Below, piece by piece: positions 46,801 to 58,864 of a stretch of DNA of 64,000 nucleotides. This DNA comes from Fistularia commersonii. Taxonomy: Eukaryota; Chordata; Actinopteri; Syngnathiformes; Fistulariidae. Every line of letters begins with the position of its first letter. Within the stretch, counting starts at the first letter, position 1. A program made the position numbers and the translations under genes. The notes beneath the pieces were generated by a model. It ran no database searches. It worked only from the letters and a program-made list of their open reading frames with translations, and was not told the DNA's origin. The stretch spans positions 4,246,001 through 4,310,000 of the forward strand of contig JBBMNZ010000006.1 of the NCBI GenBank assembly GCA_037954325.1, given 5' to 3'.

Positions 46801-47345
46801 CGACAGGCGATTTGGTGCGGCATCTGCAGCAATGCTGAATCTTTATTGCTCTGTCATGGTGAAGAGGGAGCTGAGCCAAAAGGCGAAGCTCTCAATCTAC
46901 TGGTCAAGCTACTTTCTCACCCCCACCTATGGTAATGAGCTGTGGGGTAGTGACTGAAAGAATGGGATTGCAGATACAAGCTGCTGAATTGAGTTTCCCC
47001 CGCAGTGTGGCCAGACTCTACCTTCGAGATAGGTTGATAAGTTTGGTCATCCGGCTACTCGTCCGCATAGAGAGGAGTCAGATGAGTTGGTTGAGCATCC
47101 GGTCAGGATGCCTCCTGGAAGCCTCCCAGGGGAGGTATTCCGGGCATGTCCATCTGAGAGGAGACCACGAGGAAGACCCAAGACACACTGGATTGACTAT
47201 GTCTCAAGGCTGGCCTAAGAATGACTTAATCCCCCAGAGGAGCTGGACCATGTGTCAGGGGAGAGGGAGTTCTGGGCCTCGCTGTCCCAGCTGCTGCCCC
47301 CACGACCCAAATCCGGAAAAGCAGGGAAAGACGGATGGATGGATG
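43845..47345 (+). mobile_element. GC-rich LINE with APE endonuclease and RT, decayed
   Basis: The 5' part reads CCACCATACCGTGGTGGAGG ... GGAACATGGAACGTTGTAAC (start of the APE-type endonuclease region), with TCTCAACTGGGAAACTTCAA (N/D-F-N-A-H motif) near 44600. The RT gives CFVDLEKAFDGVPRATLWGA (motif A, near 46330) and ADDVVLLASSGHDLELS (motif C, near 46560). The end is GACGGATGGATGGATGAAAG, an (ATGG)n tail. It is full of frameshifts and stops. A solo LTR interrupts it at 45157-45561. CR1/L2/Rex1-like is my best guess at clade. Confidence 0.8.
45157..45561 (-). mobile_element. solo LTR nested in the LINE, 5-bp target duplication
   Basis: On the minus strand it starts TGTCAGTATC and ends CTCGTGACA, 405 bp. 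It has CCTATAAAGGGCAGTGG (TATA) and AAATAAAGCGCTTC (poly(A) signal) in LTR order. It is flanked on both sides by GTCGG (45152-45156 and 45562-45566), a perfect 5-bp target duplication. Removing it restores the continuous LINE phrase GGCAGTCGGTGCCTGTC. It has the same family core as 20578-21071. Confidence 0.88.
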
Positions 47346-47640
47346 AAAGATAAGATTAGTGGCTTATATGCTGTTTAAGGAACCTGAAGTGACTCGGAGA
47401 TGATGAAATGGATTGATGCTAATTTTTAAGAGGTCACTTGACCTAAAATACACCTGGTGGTGCAACCTGGACACATCATCAGTGACTCTCTTGAGATCAC
47501 TCGGTGTTTCGGGTCTTAGTCATACACCCTCACTCAGGCGACCCAGCCGGGGTTGATCTGTCCCCCGACTTTTGTCCAGGTAGTGCACTACGCCACGCCT
47601 CCCCCCTTTTCAACCAGAGCCACCATGAAGCCTTCTCAGC
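47346..47640. other. unassigned spacer
   Basis: Short stretch between two retroelement fragments; nothing recognised. Confidence 0.35.
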
Positions 47641-47644
47641 TGCT

Positions 47645-47995
47645 TGAAAGATGTTCTTGGTGGCTCTTCACCTCTGCAGTCCACAAATTCCTAAGAGTCC
47701 AAGGGCATGATGTAAGGATCTGCATGCAAAGCCCCTGCAGCCAACCTCAATAGGTTCACAGCGGGCATTCCAACCGTTCCTCCGGCACTCAGACACAAGT
47801 ATCTTGCTCTTTTCCTCTCCCAGGCTTCCTCCATTCTGTCTTCCAAGGGAACTGTTAACTCGAGGAGCACCACCTGCCTGCTGGGAGTTGACATCAAAAA
47901 TATGTCCGGACGGAGTGTCGTGGCCGCGACGTTGTCCGGGAAATGCAGCTGCCTCCCCAGATTGACCAAATTTGCCGGTCCCTTGCTGTTGAAAG
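47645..47995 (-). mobile_element. RLE-type non-LTR retroelement, endonuclease fragment
   Basis: The minus strand reads NLGRQLHFPDNVAATTLRPD, IFLMSTPSRQVVLLELTVP and LEDRMEEAWERKRARY. It keeps the RPD and the LELTVP acidic strand of the PD-(D/E)xK-like endonuclease, which the 19.9-22.3 kb copy has lost. The following VEVGCRGFACRS block is in another frame. Confidence 0.65.
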
Positions 47996-48514
47996 CAGCC
48001 CTCCTTGTGTATTCTTGGAGGGATGAGGTTTATAGGTGGTTTAAAAAAAAAGGAAAATTGTCCGACCTTAGAATGAAAAACTAGTTGATCATTTTGCACC
48101 ATGAAGTCAATAGGAGGGTGACTATGTGAAGATTTAGGAGTTTGGCGTGAAGAGCAAACAATTGCAGAAAATATATAGATCAAGTCCCTGCTGCTGGACA
48201 AGCAAGTCCAAGTGGGGTTATTTTCATGTTTTCACACTTCTGTCACCTGAAGTTCCTTCTTTCACCTGAAGAGGGAGCAGACTTGTCCGCCAATATAAGA
48301 AAGATCAAGCCTGGATTGGACTTTGGAGTTTGGAAAATCCTTGACCTATAACTCAAAGAATAGAGGATAACGTTTGAGGAGTGTCAGATAAGTCGGTGCG
48401 CTAGATGGAGAAGGCCAGGTAAACTCAGGCAAAGTTACGGAGAAGGAAGTGAAACCCTGAGTTTGTTAAGATGTAAGCCGCATTGTGCTTGTTATGTTTT
48501 GTATTCCTGGAATA

Positions 48515-48650
48515 TTGTTCTTCTTCTCCTTTCGGCTTTTCCCGTCAGGGGTCGCCAGAGCAAATCAATCTTCTCCATCTAACCCTATTCTCTATATCCT
48601 CCTCTCTCACACCAACCAACTTCATATCATCTCTCACTACGCCCATTATC
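48515..48650 (-). mobile_element. RTE-clade LINE, extreme 3' end
   Basis: The minus strand gives a DMKLVGVREEDIENRVRW-like end, GATTTGCTCTGGCGACCCCT, then GACGGGAAAAGCCGAAAGGA. Only about 135 bp remain. Confidence 0.9.
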
Positions 48651-48785
48651 AGGGCATTAAATACTCAAGATAATAAACTCACTCTCCCAGGAAAAAAAAC
48701 AACAACCTACATCTCTTTAGTTTCTCATCTACCTTTCTATACAGAGGGGCTAGAGGACATTTTAAGTCCTTTTTAACTGCTATGT

Positions 48786-49070
48786 TCAGGGCTGGTTCTA
48801 CCCAATGTGATGCCCTAGGCAAGATTTTATACCAAAAGATTTTATATCAATCAGTGATTAATATACACTTTAAATCAATAAAGTCCCCTCCCAACACAGA
48901 GAGCCAGCAACAGCAACATTAATTTCTTTACATTTGAATCAATGCACGCTATTCCATTTTAAGAGTTAGTGATAATAATTCTATTGAAGGTGAATTTTTT
49001 GTCCTGATTCTGGTGGCCCCTGGAGGACATGACATCCTAAACATTTGCTTATGCTATGGGCTAGTCAGCT
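48786..49070 (+). mobile_element. hAT-like MITE, uninterrupted copy
   Basis: CAGGGCTGGTTCTACCCAAT ... GCCCTAGGCAAGATTTTATA at the left; TCTGGTGGCCCCTGGAGGAC ... GCTATGGGCTAGTCAG at the right. It carries an intact TTAA at 48959-48962, at the point where the 41.3-kb copy is interrupted. Superfamily from memory of similar fish repeats. Confidence 0.6.
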
Positions 49071-52000
49071 GCAGTGACGTTGTTTTCTGAGGCAGTTGAT
49101 GTGTTGTGACCTAAATGCTTGTTACGTCACAACATATTTGGCTTTCTATATAAAATGCCTCCATCCGAAGACAACATGTGACCTTTCTGAAAAGTCAAGG
49201 CTAAAAAAAAAGGAATAAACCAGAACAATAATAATTGGGACTGAGGTGCAAAAGTTGCCTGCCTTTTAAATAAACGTTCAACATACACAGCGACTAATCC
49301 CAGATACCCAATCCGGCACCACCCCCCACCCCCGGGTGAAGGTGGAAGTAATTTTTAAAGAGTGTTCCGACATTCCGGGGCTTTTACAGCATCTTGACTC
49401 AGCAGGAAGTCCTGCTTCTTGCAGGAATGCAGCTCCAGAAAAAGAAATGCAGGTGAAGGACAGAAAAAGTGATACTGGGTTAATTGTCCAGGAAAACAAA
49501 ACAAAGGCTCATTAAGGACACTGACGGCAGATGGAAGAGATCAATAATCCGACCTGTGGGGAGCGAGAGGTGCTTCCCGGGAAGATGACAGCCATGGACA
49601 ACGTGAAGTTCGATTTATCAATAAGCAATCGATCAGTTTACTCAACCATCCCTGCTTCATTGGGAGGCTCTCACACTGGTGTCACAATGTAAGGGCCCTC
49701 AAGTAGAAGAAAACGCCTGTCACTGTGAATTGGGCTGTGATTCCTGGTTAATGGAATGGAAGTTAATGGAAAAAAGCTTGCGAAGCCTCTACAAATATGT
49801 TCGTGGGCTTTTTGTTCAGGGAAAATAAAAGACAGAATCAGTTATTCAAGAAAATCTTCATGAATGGATTGTGTTTAAAGGCAGGATTTTTTTTTTTCTA
49901 CAACAAAAGAAATTGTTTTTCATGAAGTGACAGTTGTTGAAAATCCACTGGGTTCAGTGTTCTACGAGCTCCAGGTTTCAAAATAATTTTGTATAATTAC
50001 TTTATTAACATTTTATCATTTAGTTTTGTCCACATTTTTTTTACAATTTATTTTTTAAAATATCATTGTACAAAAGAGGGGCAGTAAAGTGACAGTGATT
50101 AGCACTTCCAAATCACACAAAGAGGGGTCCTGGTTTGATTCTGACTGGGAGCCTTTATATGTGGAGTTGCCATGTTTTCCACATACTTCCTCGCACAGAC
50201 CTAGAAATTGCATGAGATATACATATCCTGAATAAGCAAATAATTACCATTACTAATTTATTACTTTTTTAAAAGTGGAGTAGAGAACTTGCAATTCTTA
50301 AAAAAAAATGCTTTCACAAATGAGGTTCATTTTCTGCTTGACAAAAAAAAGAGATAACTTTTATGTTTGAGGAAAAAGTGTTGCTAGCGTACATTGACTT
50401 ATTAAGTTGAACTGAATAAAATTATCCCAGAATTGTTGAAAAAAAGCAGTTATGCTTTTGCATAAACACAGCCTTCTGAGGCTCGAAAAGAATATTCCAC
50501 TGGCACTGAGGGACCAGCTTTTTTTTCCATTAAAAATGCTGGCTGGACATTTTTGTTTGGGGTAGAAAACTCTACTTCAAAAAATTAAAATAAAAAAAAA
50601 ATGTACACACCAAAATATCAAAAATAAAAAGTTTGATATACATGAAATTAAATATTTAGAAGGATTAGCAAGAAATTTACATATATTTTGATGATGCTTA
50701 GATATTATACAAAACAGAGTTGAATAAGCGACGGTAACAAATTTTTTTCCATACCATGAAAGTCAGAGTATTTTATGGAAGAATATTCTGGTCAACAATA
50801 AGGACTCACTGGATAAACAAAGACCAACGTTCTCCAGAAGGTTCCCGATCCCTGCTTTGAATGGTAACGAAAGTGGCTGGCACAGCAGCTTCCTGAGCAC
50901 ATTTTCACTCACAAATAATTATCACTTTGAACTACAAAAGTCATCTAATTCACTTCAGACCCTTTGTGTTTGTCGTTGGATGCCAGCGGCTCCAGCAAAG
51001 TGTTCATCACATTTCTGTTGAATTGGGTCGTAGGTAAAAACGATGGTTGTGTAACTGCAGCTGCTCATTAAAACCCAACAATCCTTAAAGGTAAAACGCT
51101 TTTTCTTTCTTTTTTTTTTTTTTTTTTAAAGCTCACTTTTGTGTTCTACTCCACTTTATTTGTGTAAATCCTCCTCGGAAAGCAGCCGGGGATGGTAAAC
51201 AAGTAAAAGGAAGGCTTGTTGCTAATTGGGCAGCCTTTCTCACTGCCGAATCCATCGCGATCAATACCTGATCCGATGCATATTCAGCTCCCACAGCAAC
51301 CTTTTTTAACAATCCTGGTGAGCTTACACTTGGTTTCCGTACTGATGAAAGAAATGTGAGAGCAACCCTGCCCTCCCTCACCCCCAGTCCACTCCCAGAC
51401 GAGACTCATGGCAAATGTGTATTAGATGGCACACAGGTAAGTCTGGCGCCAACTTCAGGCCAAAATACACTCATCATTTGCTTACAATAATAATAATAAT
51501 AATAACGCATTTGCAGGACATTTTCTTGACATTCAAGGGCAACATACAGACAAGAGCATCCAAACTTAAATCAATTCTAATGATATCAAATGATATCGTG
51601 ATGACATCAAATTGAGAAAATTAGCAAGAACATGTCTATTTTAAGGTCATTTTTTTAATTTATTCGGTCACATGAATACGTACATTAATAAATTAATTCA
51701 TAGGAATAAATTAACTGTTTCTGCCAAGGACAAGACACAAGCCACGAAATTCACAATTAAATAACGAAACACTTGACAAGAAATAACCAATAAAATCGAA
51801 GGCACAATATTAAGAAAGGGCGAAACTGCAACCAGAACAGTGAAAAATTCAAAATCTTTTCTCAGAGCAAAATAACGAAGAGTAAGGTTTGAACATTGGT
51901 GTATATTTTTGTGTGTGTGTGTGTGTGTGCATCTGTGTGCACTAGCAATGTCTTGTCAAAGGTTGGAAGCTGAGACTACCACATCATCATACTACGTGTA

Positions 52001-53744
52001 CTGCAGTAGACTCCACTGCATTAGCTAACAAGTTATACCAGAAAAGGCCGAGTCAGATTTTATTTATATGGCGCCAATAAGATAATTTACTTCGCCATTT
52101 TGATTTTGCACATTACTTGATACACTTCACTTGCATTTACAAAGCACCTCATCATGTTAATGCTATTTATCAACCAAAGCTTGTGTATTATTTTCTGTAT
52201 ATTTGTTCATAGAGTGTTGCAGGGTGCTGGACAGAGTTGCCCTCCTTCCTGATGTCCAGGTGTATCATGGGAGAATTCAGGCAAGCCCTGAGTGCCAAGC
52301 ACGGAAAGAGGAGGCAAGTCGAGAGAGACTGATGACTTATTCAGGAAAATGGTGAGGGGAAAGAACACATCTGTTTTAGCTCCAGAACAGCAGGTGCACG
52401 GGGACCGTTTGATCCAAGAGGAGGAGAAATTCAGCATCGAAGCAGAACTTACTAGAACCACCTAAATATCCTCCAAATTTTACATGAAAAATACCTGGAC
52501 CCTGTCTTTTTATATTTTATTTATTTCTCTCTTCATCCACATGTAAAATGCAGGAGTTACCAAGTGCATTTCATAGTTTTTCTAAACAAATAAAACTAAG
52601 GGTAGTTAAACAATATAATTTCAGTATTTAACACCCCCAAAAATTCTGGTGTTTAATCAATTTTGATAAAGGCTGTTCAACAAGAGGAAAGCAAAAAAAA
52701 AAAACAAAAACAAGAGAATAATTCAATGAGGTAACTTTTTCAAATTCTTTCTTTTATGAAACTGAAGACCATTTGTGGTCTTACCTTTGTTTATTGCCAG
52801 TCCCTCTTCACAAAAAAGATCCTTACTTTGTTATGAAAGTCTTCCTTATTCCCTTTATTTTATCCTATATTGCTTTTAGAAAAACAGCAGCCACAAGCAC
52901 CCTGTTAATTCCCTACCTCCCCTTCAGGTGCGACACAGTAGTGTTTGACTCAGCTTGTGATTGTTCTCTGCAGTTTATTGTCCAAATAGCAAGAATAATT
53001 CTGTCACACTTGTGTTAAATACATCACACAGGCTGCAGAAAGTCAGGTTGTATTTAATAAATCTTTCAAAAAACATATCGGCGCCATGCAGCCCAGTTTT
53101 CTGAGAGACTCCACATTCACAGGTGAGGCTCAGCTTGCCTCTGCTGCACCTTGGGTTTATGCCCTAAATTTTTGGGGAAATGCACAAATTCAGTGATATT
53201 TTCTGAAGACGTTTTAAAACTGATTGGAATGATGCAGTAAATACATTTATAACAAGGGTCAGTGGACAAATATCAATATTTATTTTATATTATCACTATT
53301 TCATTTCTTTTAGCCCTGACTGCATGCCACTGCCACTTATGGATCTATTAGAGTGAGGAAGTAAATATAAAAGTTAGTCATCTCCATCCTTTAAAAGACT
53401 CAAACAATTGAAGCCAATATAAAGTAACTAAAGTTTCTGATGTACAGATTTCAGAGCTGAGGAGACAACGTTGTGGAAATAGTGTATAAGATGAAATGAT
53501 CAATTTACCTCCTACACTACAACCTGTTCTCAGGTGACCGATTGAAATTCTCTGTTATAATTGGAAGGTTGGACCAACACGCAGTGCAGGACTCCACACC
53601 AAACAGATAAGGGTTTAAAACAGTGGTTTTGCCCAACATAATTAGTATGAAAGGATTAAAATATTAAGAAAGAAATCACATGACGTACCAAGCTATGTAG
53701 CGTGATCACCTGCGCCAGTGATGTCATCACCAATGTGTGTCTTG
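49071..53744. other. mostly unassigned stretch
   Basis: No gene recognised over 4.7 kb. 49500-49790 is non-repetitive and enhancer-like; 50083-50215 is a SINE-like repeat; 51483-51505 is a short (AAT)n; 51911-51930 a short (GT)n. Frames at 51133-51381 and 52207-52461 have no known family and no splice context. Confidence 0.35.
50083..50215 (+). repeat. SINE-like dispersed repeat, head portion
   Basis: GGCAGTAAAGTGACAGTGAT, TAGCACTTCCAAATCACACA, GGTCCTGGTTTGATTCTGAC: the tRNA-like head with a B-box-like GGTTTGATTC. The tail is absent. Confidence 0.6.
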
Positions 53745-53816
53745 ACCTCCGCCGAACCCCTGAGACTGACCCACCGAACCCCTGGGGTTCGATCGAACCC
53801 AGGTTAAGAACCATTG
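53745..53816. mobile_element. hAT-like element end with 16-bp palindrome
   Basis: CCGAACCCCTGAGAC..., CCGAACCCCTGGGG, the perfect palindrome GGGTTCGATCGAACCC (53785-53800), then AGGTTAAGAACCATTG. Its inverse starts CAATGGTTCTTAACCTGGGT, a common fish hAT terminus. Confidence 0.55.
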
Positions 53817-56800
53817 GTTTAAAACAAGATTACTTGGAGGGAGAACAGGTATGCGAACAAGTAGGGACAAAAAAAGGCATGGGAATTGCACTCATAAGAG
53901 TGGTTGTCAGCTGTTATACCGCCACACCGCTAGGGACGGTGGGTGGTGCTTTGGTTTCCAGGACAGTCCAGTGTTGCATGGATTCCCTTCGCCAGGCAGA
54001 TGGGTGGAAGTTGACAGGAAACGCCGATGAGAACTGGAACACTTTCGGACAAAGTTTTGAGCTGTATACTCTCGCTATGAGATGATGAGGAGAGGAGGAA
54101 AATAGCCTGTGTAACATCTTTATAGTACCATCAGTTCGTCCCTTAGTACTCTCGAAGACTGCCTTTCCTACCTTTAAATATATGAACTCGTTTGTGTCCC
54201 CTTCTTATTTTATCTTCAGACAAACTTGTCTTGAAATTTAAAGTTTAGTGTTTAAGAAGTGACCTTTCTAAATGCTTATTTAAAATGTTTATTAAAACCT
54301 AACTTTTTTCACCTTTAAATCCCCTCGCTATTATTTCAGAACTTCTTTTGATGCCATTTTCAAACTCCCTGTTTGAAGCCCTGACCTTTGCAGCACATTT
54401 TCGCAAAGTAGTATTTCTTCAGAAGGAAAGGTAAGTAAGTGTACCGTTAGAAGTACCTAAAAGAAGTACATATGGCTGGGATTCGGTCCAATGATTAGTC
54501 CTCGGGGGCCAAATGCTAAAACCCATATCTTACGTAGAAGAAAATCAACTCCTCGTTTATTCGTTTTTCTGACACTGCACCTCCTATGCTGTGTCTTTTA
54601 TTGAAATTAACTGTTCAGCAAGGGAAGTTTGTTTATCTGCATTCAGAAGCTGTTCATCGGCTTCAGAAAAATAATAAATAAATAAATGCAACAATGTCAC
54701 ACTTGCATAATCTCATATCAATGCAAATACAAAAAGCCAAAGGGTGGAAAAAAGAGTTTTCTCTTTTATTATCATTGCATTTATCTACAAATATCAATCA
54801 ACTTAAAAACAAGTTCAGAAATAGCGAAGGAGAAAAAAAAACAACAATTATAACTATTTAATTGTTACAGTGTATTTACTGAAAGCATCAGAGAAGAAAG
54901 ATTGGCCACAAATGAAAAATAAAAAAAATGAATTTCCACCTGCTGACATCACGGCAGAAAATAAATCCACAATCACAAGAAGAAGAAAAATAGTGTAGCT
55001 AGAGTCCGATCTTTTTGGTTTTTCAGTATTTGGCAGCAGTTTGCACGAGAAGAATCATTCCAAATTTGAATAATTCACTATGCCAACTTAATTTTTCTTA
55101 TTTCTTTTTGACTATACGGACATAAGTTTAGCTGCAAAAACAGACCGAGCATCATTTGCAGTGGTCCTTTATTCCAGATCACCGGCCTGGTGAATTGAAA
55201 GGAAACTGGAATGCTGTAGATTTATTTTCCTGTGGGTTTGAAGGAAACCTTCGCTAATAAGGAATGTAGAAAGGAAACACATCAGGGAAATGAAAAGTAC
55301 CTTGCTTGTCGATGCAAAAAGGGGACATTTAGTCAAATATTTGGTCTTTATCGGACTTAGGGGGTGCAGCTGGGACTCACGGCAAGAACTGCAAGAAGCT
55401 GTTGGCGTGAAATGAATGGGGGATTTGTCGTAGGGCTTATGGACCCTGGGGGCTACATCCCAACCCAGGTTTGTACCATAATCCTGGTTTTGCTTGTATT
55501 TAGAATAAGATGTTTACATGGAACAGGAGGTTCCGGCAGCTCCCAGTGATATGATCCTACTGGGTTCCTGAATTAGATTTGGCTGTTTTTGTGTGTTCTC
55601 CTTGTGCTTCTAAAGCGCCGCATGTTTACCCCCGTCTATTTATTTTTATATATTTGTGTGTGTCCCTGGCTGCATAAAGGGAGGAGTGTAATCCGGTAGT
55701 TTTCCCAGCATGCACAGAAGAGGCAGGTGTGTCTCTGTGTCTCAGCATGTCTGGATGAAGCCTGTTTTTACACTCTGCTTCTTTTTTTTTTAGCTCCTGG
55801 TGTTTGGATATGCCTCGGGAAGGCACTCTCAGGGCGGCCCAAGTTAAATTAAGGGCAAAAACACACCGAATCAATGTCAAACAACTGGCATCAACGAAGC
55901 CTGACTGTTGCCTCTCCTCACATCACCTGTATCTGGGCCACACAAAAAAAAAAAAAATTGCATTTGAACACAACGCACAGACTACAGCTGACAGTGGACA
56001 AGAATGAACTCTGCATCATAAAGGATTTAATTTGTTTCACCACGAGGTGGCAGTAGTCTGCACTTATCATTAAATTAAAGAAAAAGAAGCAAATTTTACC
56101 TTGCATTGTCCCCAGCTGAAAGATTCCCACCAAAAATGTTTTTACAGCTGAAGTCTGGAAGAGGCCAAACTCGCCTGTTTTTTAAATTCTGTTGCACAAG
56201 CTAGGATTGCCCCATAGCCTAAGAGGGTTTCAACATTGTATTTTCCTTCCACGCGGCCGATTAGTCGCACCAAAAATTACACGCTCTCTACGGCCAAGTC
56301 TCAAAAGCGTTAACTTTACTTTTCCTGTCATAAAACACCAAATCAATAAACACACACGCACACACTATTCTACATATCTGACATTTCACCCTGCCATTTC
56401 CTTATCGATTAAGTTCAAAAACGGATCTGAAAAAAAAGAGCTTTTTGAGAGATTCCTATTATTTTTCCAACCAAGTTCAAGTCTTCGTCTGAAAATTATA
56501 AACTTGTTTTAATATTAGAGGAAATACTCCCTGGTCCATCAGAGGTTTTTATTTTTCTGGCAGCCGGGCCACACCCTTGACCACATCTTTTGCAAAAATG
56601 ATACTGTATAACGTTTCGTCTTTTGACATCCAACATATAAATAGAAGTCTCTTCTAGACAACAATCACCACCTTCTCCTACTTTTCTTTGTATGGTTACA
56701 TTCAGGTCTTTTGGTCACCAATATTTGGTTTAAACAGGTGTTATGAGATCTACAGGCTGAAATTGCTCATCACCTTAAATCCTTGCAGGGCTTCGAGGGA

Positions 56801-56937
56801 ATTCCGACCTTCAGTGCCTTCAAGCTAAATTTGGTCCATAGAATGAAATTTCAAAAGCTATTAAATTGCGCTCCAAGACATAATAGTGTTGGGCACCCAT
56901 AGGATGAGTTCTAATGGTTCTGACCATTGACCTATCC
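53817..56937. other. unassigned region downstream of dgkz
   Basis: No gene or repeat recognised over 3.1 kb. Several A-rich runs (for example near 54830, 54920 and 55945). Short frames on both strands show no family resemblance. Confidence 0.35.
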
Positions 56938-57454
56938 TTTATTTAACTCCAAAGTCTCTGACTTTGAGTGGATTTGTCTTGGTGTTTATGGAACATGCTC
57001 TTTCCTCCCCAGAGATTTTGTTTTAAAGTGCCTCCTTTACAAACTAAAACTGACAATGATATTTAATTATCCAATCTTATTTAATCTAAGAATGTTGAGC
57101 TTCCAAGATGATCATATCTATGACCTCTCCCTGTGAAGCCCAGTGTAAGGAGAAACCTTTGGTCATCCAGACAGCACACGGCTGTCTGGATGACTTCATT
57201 TAGACCAAACATCTGCAAGAATTCATTCTTCTGTTCTGTATTGTTAGATACAAGTTGCTGAAATAACTTATGTGGCCAAACTGTTTATCCTAACAATGTT
57301 CTTACCATCACCCTGTTCATATTTGGCACAGCTTTGTCCTCAGTCTACAGTCCATCTCGTAGCGAGGGAAGTGTGAGGGGTGCTTTTTTTTTTTCACTGC
57401 TGTGGAGGGAAAAGAGGCTGTTGTGTTTGAAAATGTTTTAAAAGTTCAGCAGTT
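56938..57454 (-). other. dgkz: dgkz 3' UTR (probable)
   Basis: Sequence after the TAA on the minus strand. A minus-strand AATAAA occurs at 56938-56943, so a 3' UTR of about 0.5 kb is reasonable; another AATAAA at 56548-56553 would make it about 0.9 kb. It contains a perfect 14-bp hairpin (listed separately). No repeat family was recognised. Confidence 0.4.
57162..57194. other. perfect 14-bp inverted repeat with 5-nt loop
   Basis: GTCATCCAGACAGC (57162-57175), loop ACACG, then GCTGTCTGGATGAC (57181-57194), a perfect stem. A second pair, TTTGGTC and GACCAAA, flanks it at about 57158 and 57203. It lies about 260 bp past the dgkz stop, so it would be in the 3' UTR transcript. The stem is short for a microRNA precursor. 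Confidence 0.6.
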
Positions 57455-57571
57455 TTAAACTGCTGTTTCCTGGTCCTCCCTCTGGATCATCTGGTAATGC
57501 TGACGGTTTTCCAGATAGGCAGCCAGCTCGGCATCGTGAGCCTTCTCTGCCCGGTTCTTGGGCGTATCACC
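57455..57571 (-). CDS. dgkz: diacylglycerol kinase zeta, last coding exon with PDZ ligand
   Basis: Acceptor TTTCTCATCAG, phase 0 entry, 38 codons and TAA at 57457-57455. It reads GDTPKNRAEKAHDAEL, AAYLENRQHY, then QMIQREDQETAV. The terminal ETAV is the class I PDZ ligand that in mammals binds syntrophins and related scaffolds. The zeta-specific ending MIQREDQETAV separates it from iota, which ends in HEDLETAV. About 4.0 kb of intron separates it from the previous exon, and that intron holds a THAP/TTAA element and a dispersed repeat. Confidence 0.97.
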   Translation of the reverse strand, partial: GDTPKNRAEKAHDAELAAYLENRQHYQMIQREDQETAV

Positions 57572-57700
57572 CTGATGAGAAATTAAACAAACAAATAAAT
57601 AGTGACAGAGTTGGAGTGATGTTACATAATGAGTTAATGACTGTAAAAGTTCTGGTCATGTTAGAGCAACCTTTAGCATTCACGGTTAGCTTCATGGAAC

Positions 57701-58864
57701 TTAATGGGAACCCTGGCATAAATATGCCGTATTGTTTGACAAAAATTAGAATTTGTTGTTAAAAAAGGATGATGAATTGTTATTTCTTTAAAAATCACAA
57801 TTTACAACACATTTTAACCCAGGGGCGCCGCCATTGTTTTATGAGCACAATACATGCTGGGTTGATGATGTAGCGAGATTGCTTGCATTAATTTTGGCTT
57901 TCCGCTAAACTTTGGCTCAGTATATATGGCACATATAGTAATAATGCAACACTGTATTGCTTTGGGGTGCAATTTCCAGTCCAAAGTAAACAAATGGACT
58001 GATGCTAGTTAACGCAGTTTTCTAGGGACAAGAAGAGAAGAAATGAGTGGGAACATTTTTGTGGAAGCACACAACTTCCTTGTCTGCTGCTTCTCCCTGG
58101 ATGAATTTAACTGAGCTAAGCCTCTGAAAGACCCCACGGGTGCTGCTAGTTTTGACATAGACTAAAGTCAAACGCCGTGCATACAGTATTCTTTCATAAG
58201 CGGACAAAAGGTCTTTGGGAAATAAGTTAACCCGCTTGAAGAAATGCCACAGGCATGAAACGCTGGATGTTCTCCCTCCAGGATGTCAACAACCTGCAGC
58301 AACAACAACTGCAGAAGTAGTATCTGATGATGAAAGACCGGCACAGGGAACGATCATGGAGGAAGCTGATGCCAATTTGCCTGGTCAGTTGGCACTGTGG
58401 GCCATAAATCTACTGTGAATAGCCGCTGATGAAAAGTGGAGCTCTTAACAAAATATGTTCTCTCTCTCTGTTAGCATAGCAACGCAGCTACCACATGCAC
58501 ACTATGACTTGTGCAAACTCTTGGCTCTTCACATCTCTGTTGGTCTTAATTTCAAAGCTCATTTCGAGTTCAGTCTTCAGCCATATCCTCCTCGCTCAAG
58601 TCTCTCTCGGTTTCAAATGAAAAGGGTTGAACTTATGACATATTTTTGCGACGAACAGTAAAATGAACAAGACCGAGTCCAGGTCAACTTCATGACGTCA
58701 CTACCCAGACAGTGTTGTGATGTAAACAACAATTGAGGCCTATGAGTGGAAACTTTTTATAATAATTTCATAGAAATGGAAATAAGTTGAGAAATTTATT
58801 GTAGTTTTTATGTAGCTGGTACAAATAGGACATCATGTCTTGGTAATCAGGGATTTCTCTTACA
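57701..58864 (+). mobile_element. Kolobok/T2-like DNA element, second copy
   Basis: Starts TTAATGGGAACCC (57701) and is collinear with the 41.7-43.0 kb element read on its minus strand: GGCATAAATATGCC, GCTTTGGGGTGCAATTTCCA (THAP start, HCIALGCNFQSK), ETLDVLPPGCQQPA, GTCACTACCCAGACAG, GTCTTGGTAATCAGGGA. The right terminus is eroded. It lacks the extra inverted-arm insertion of the other copy. It lies in the dgkz last intron, antisense to the gene. Confidence 0.7.
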
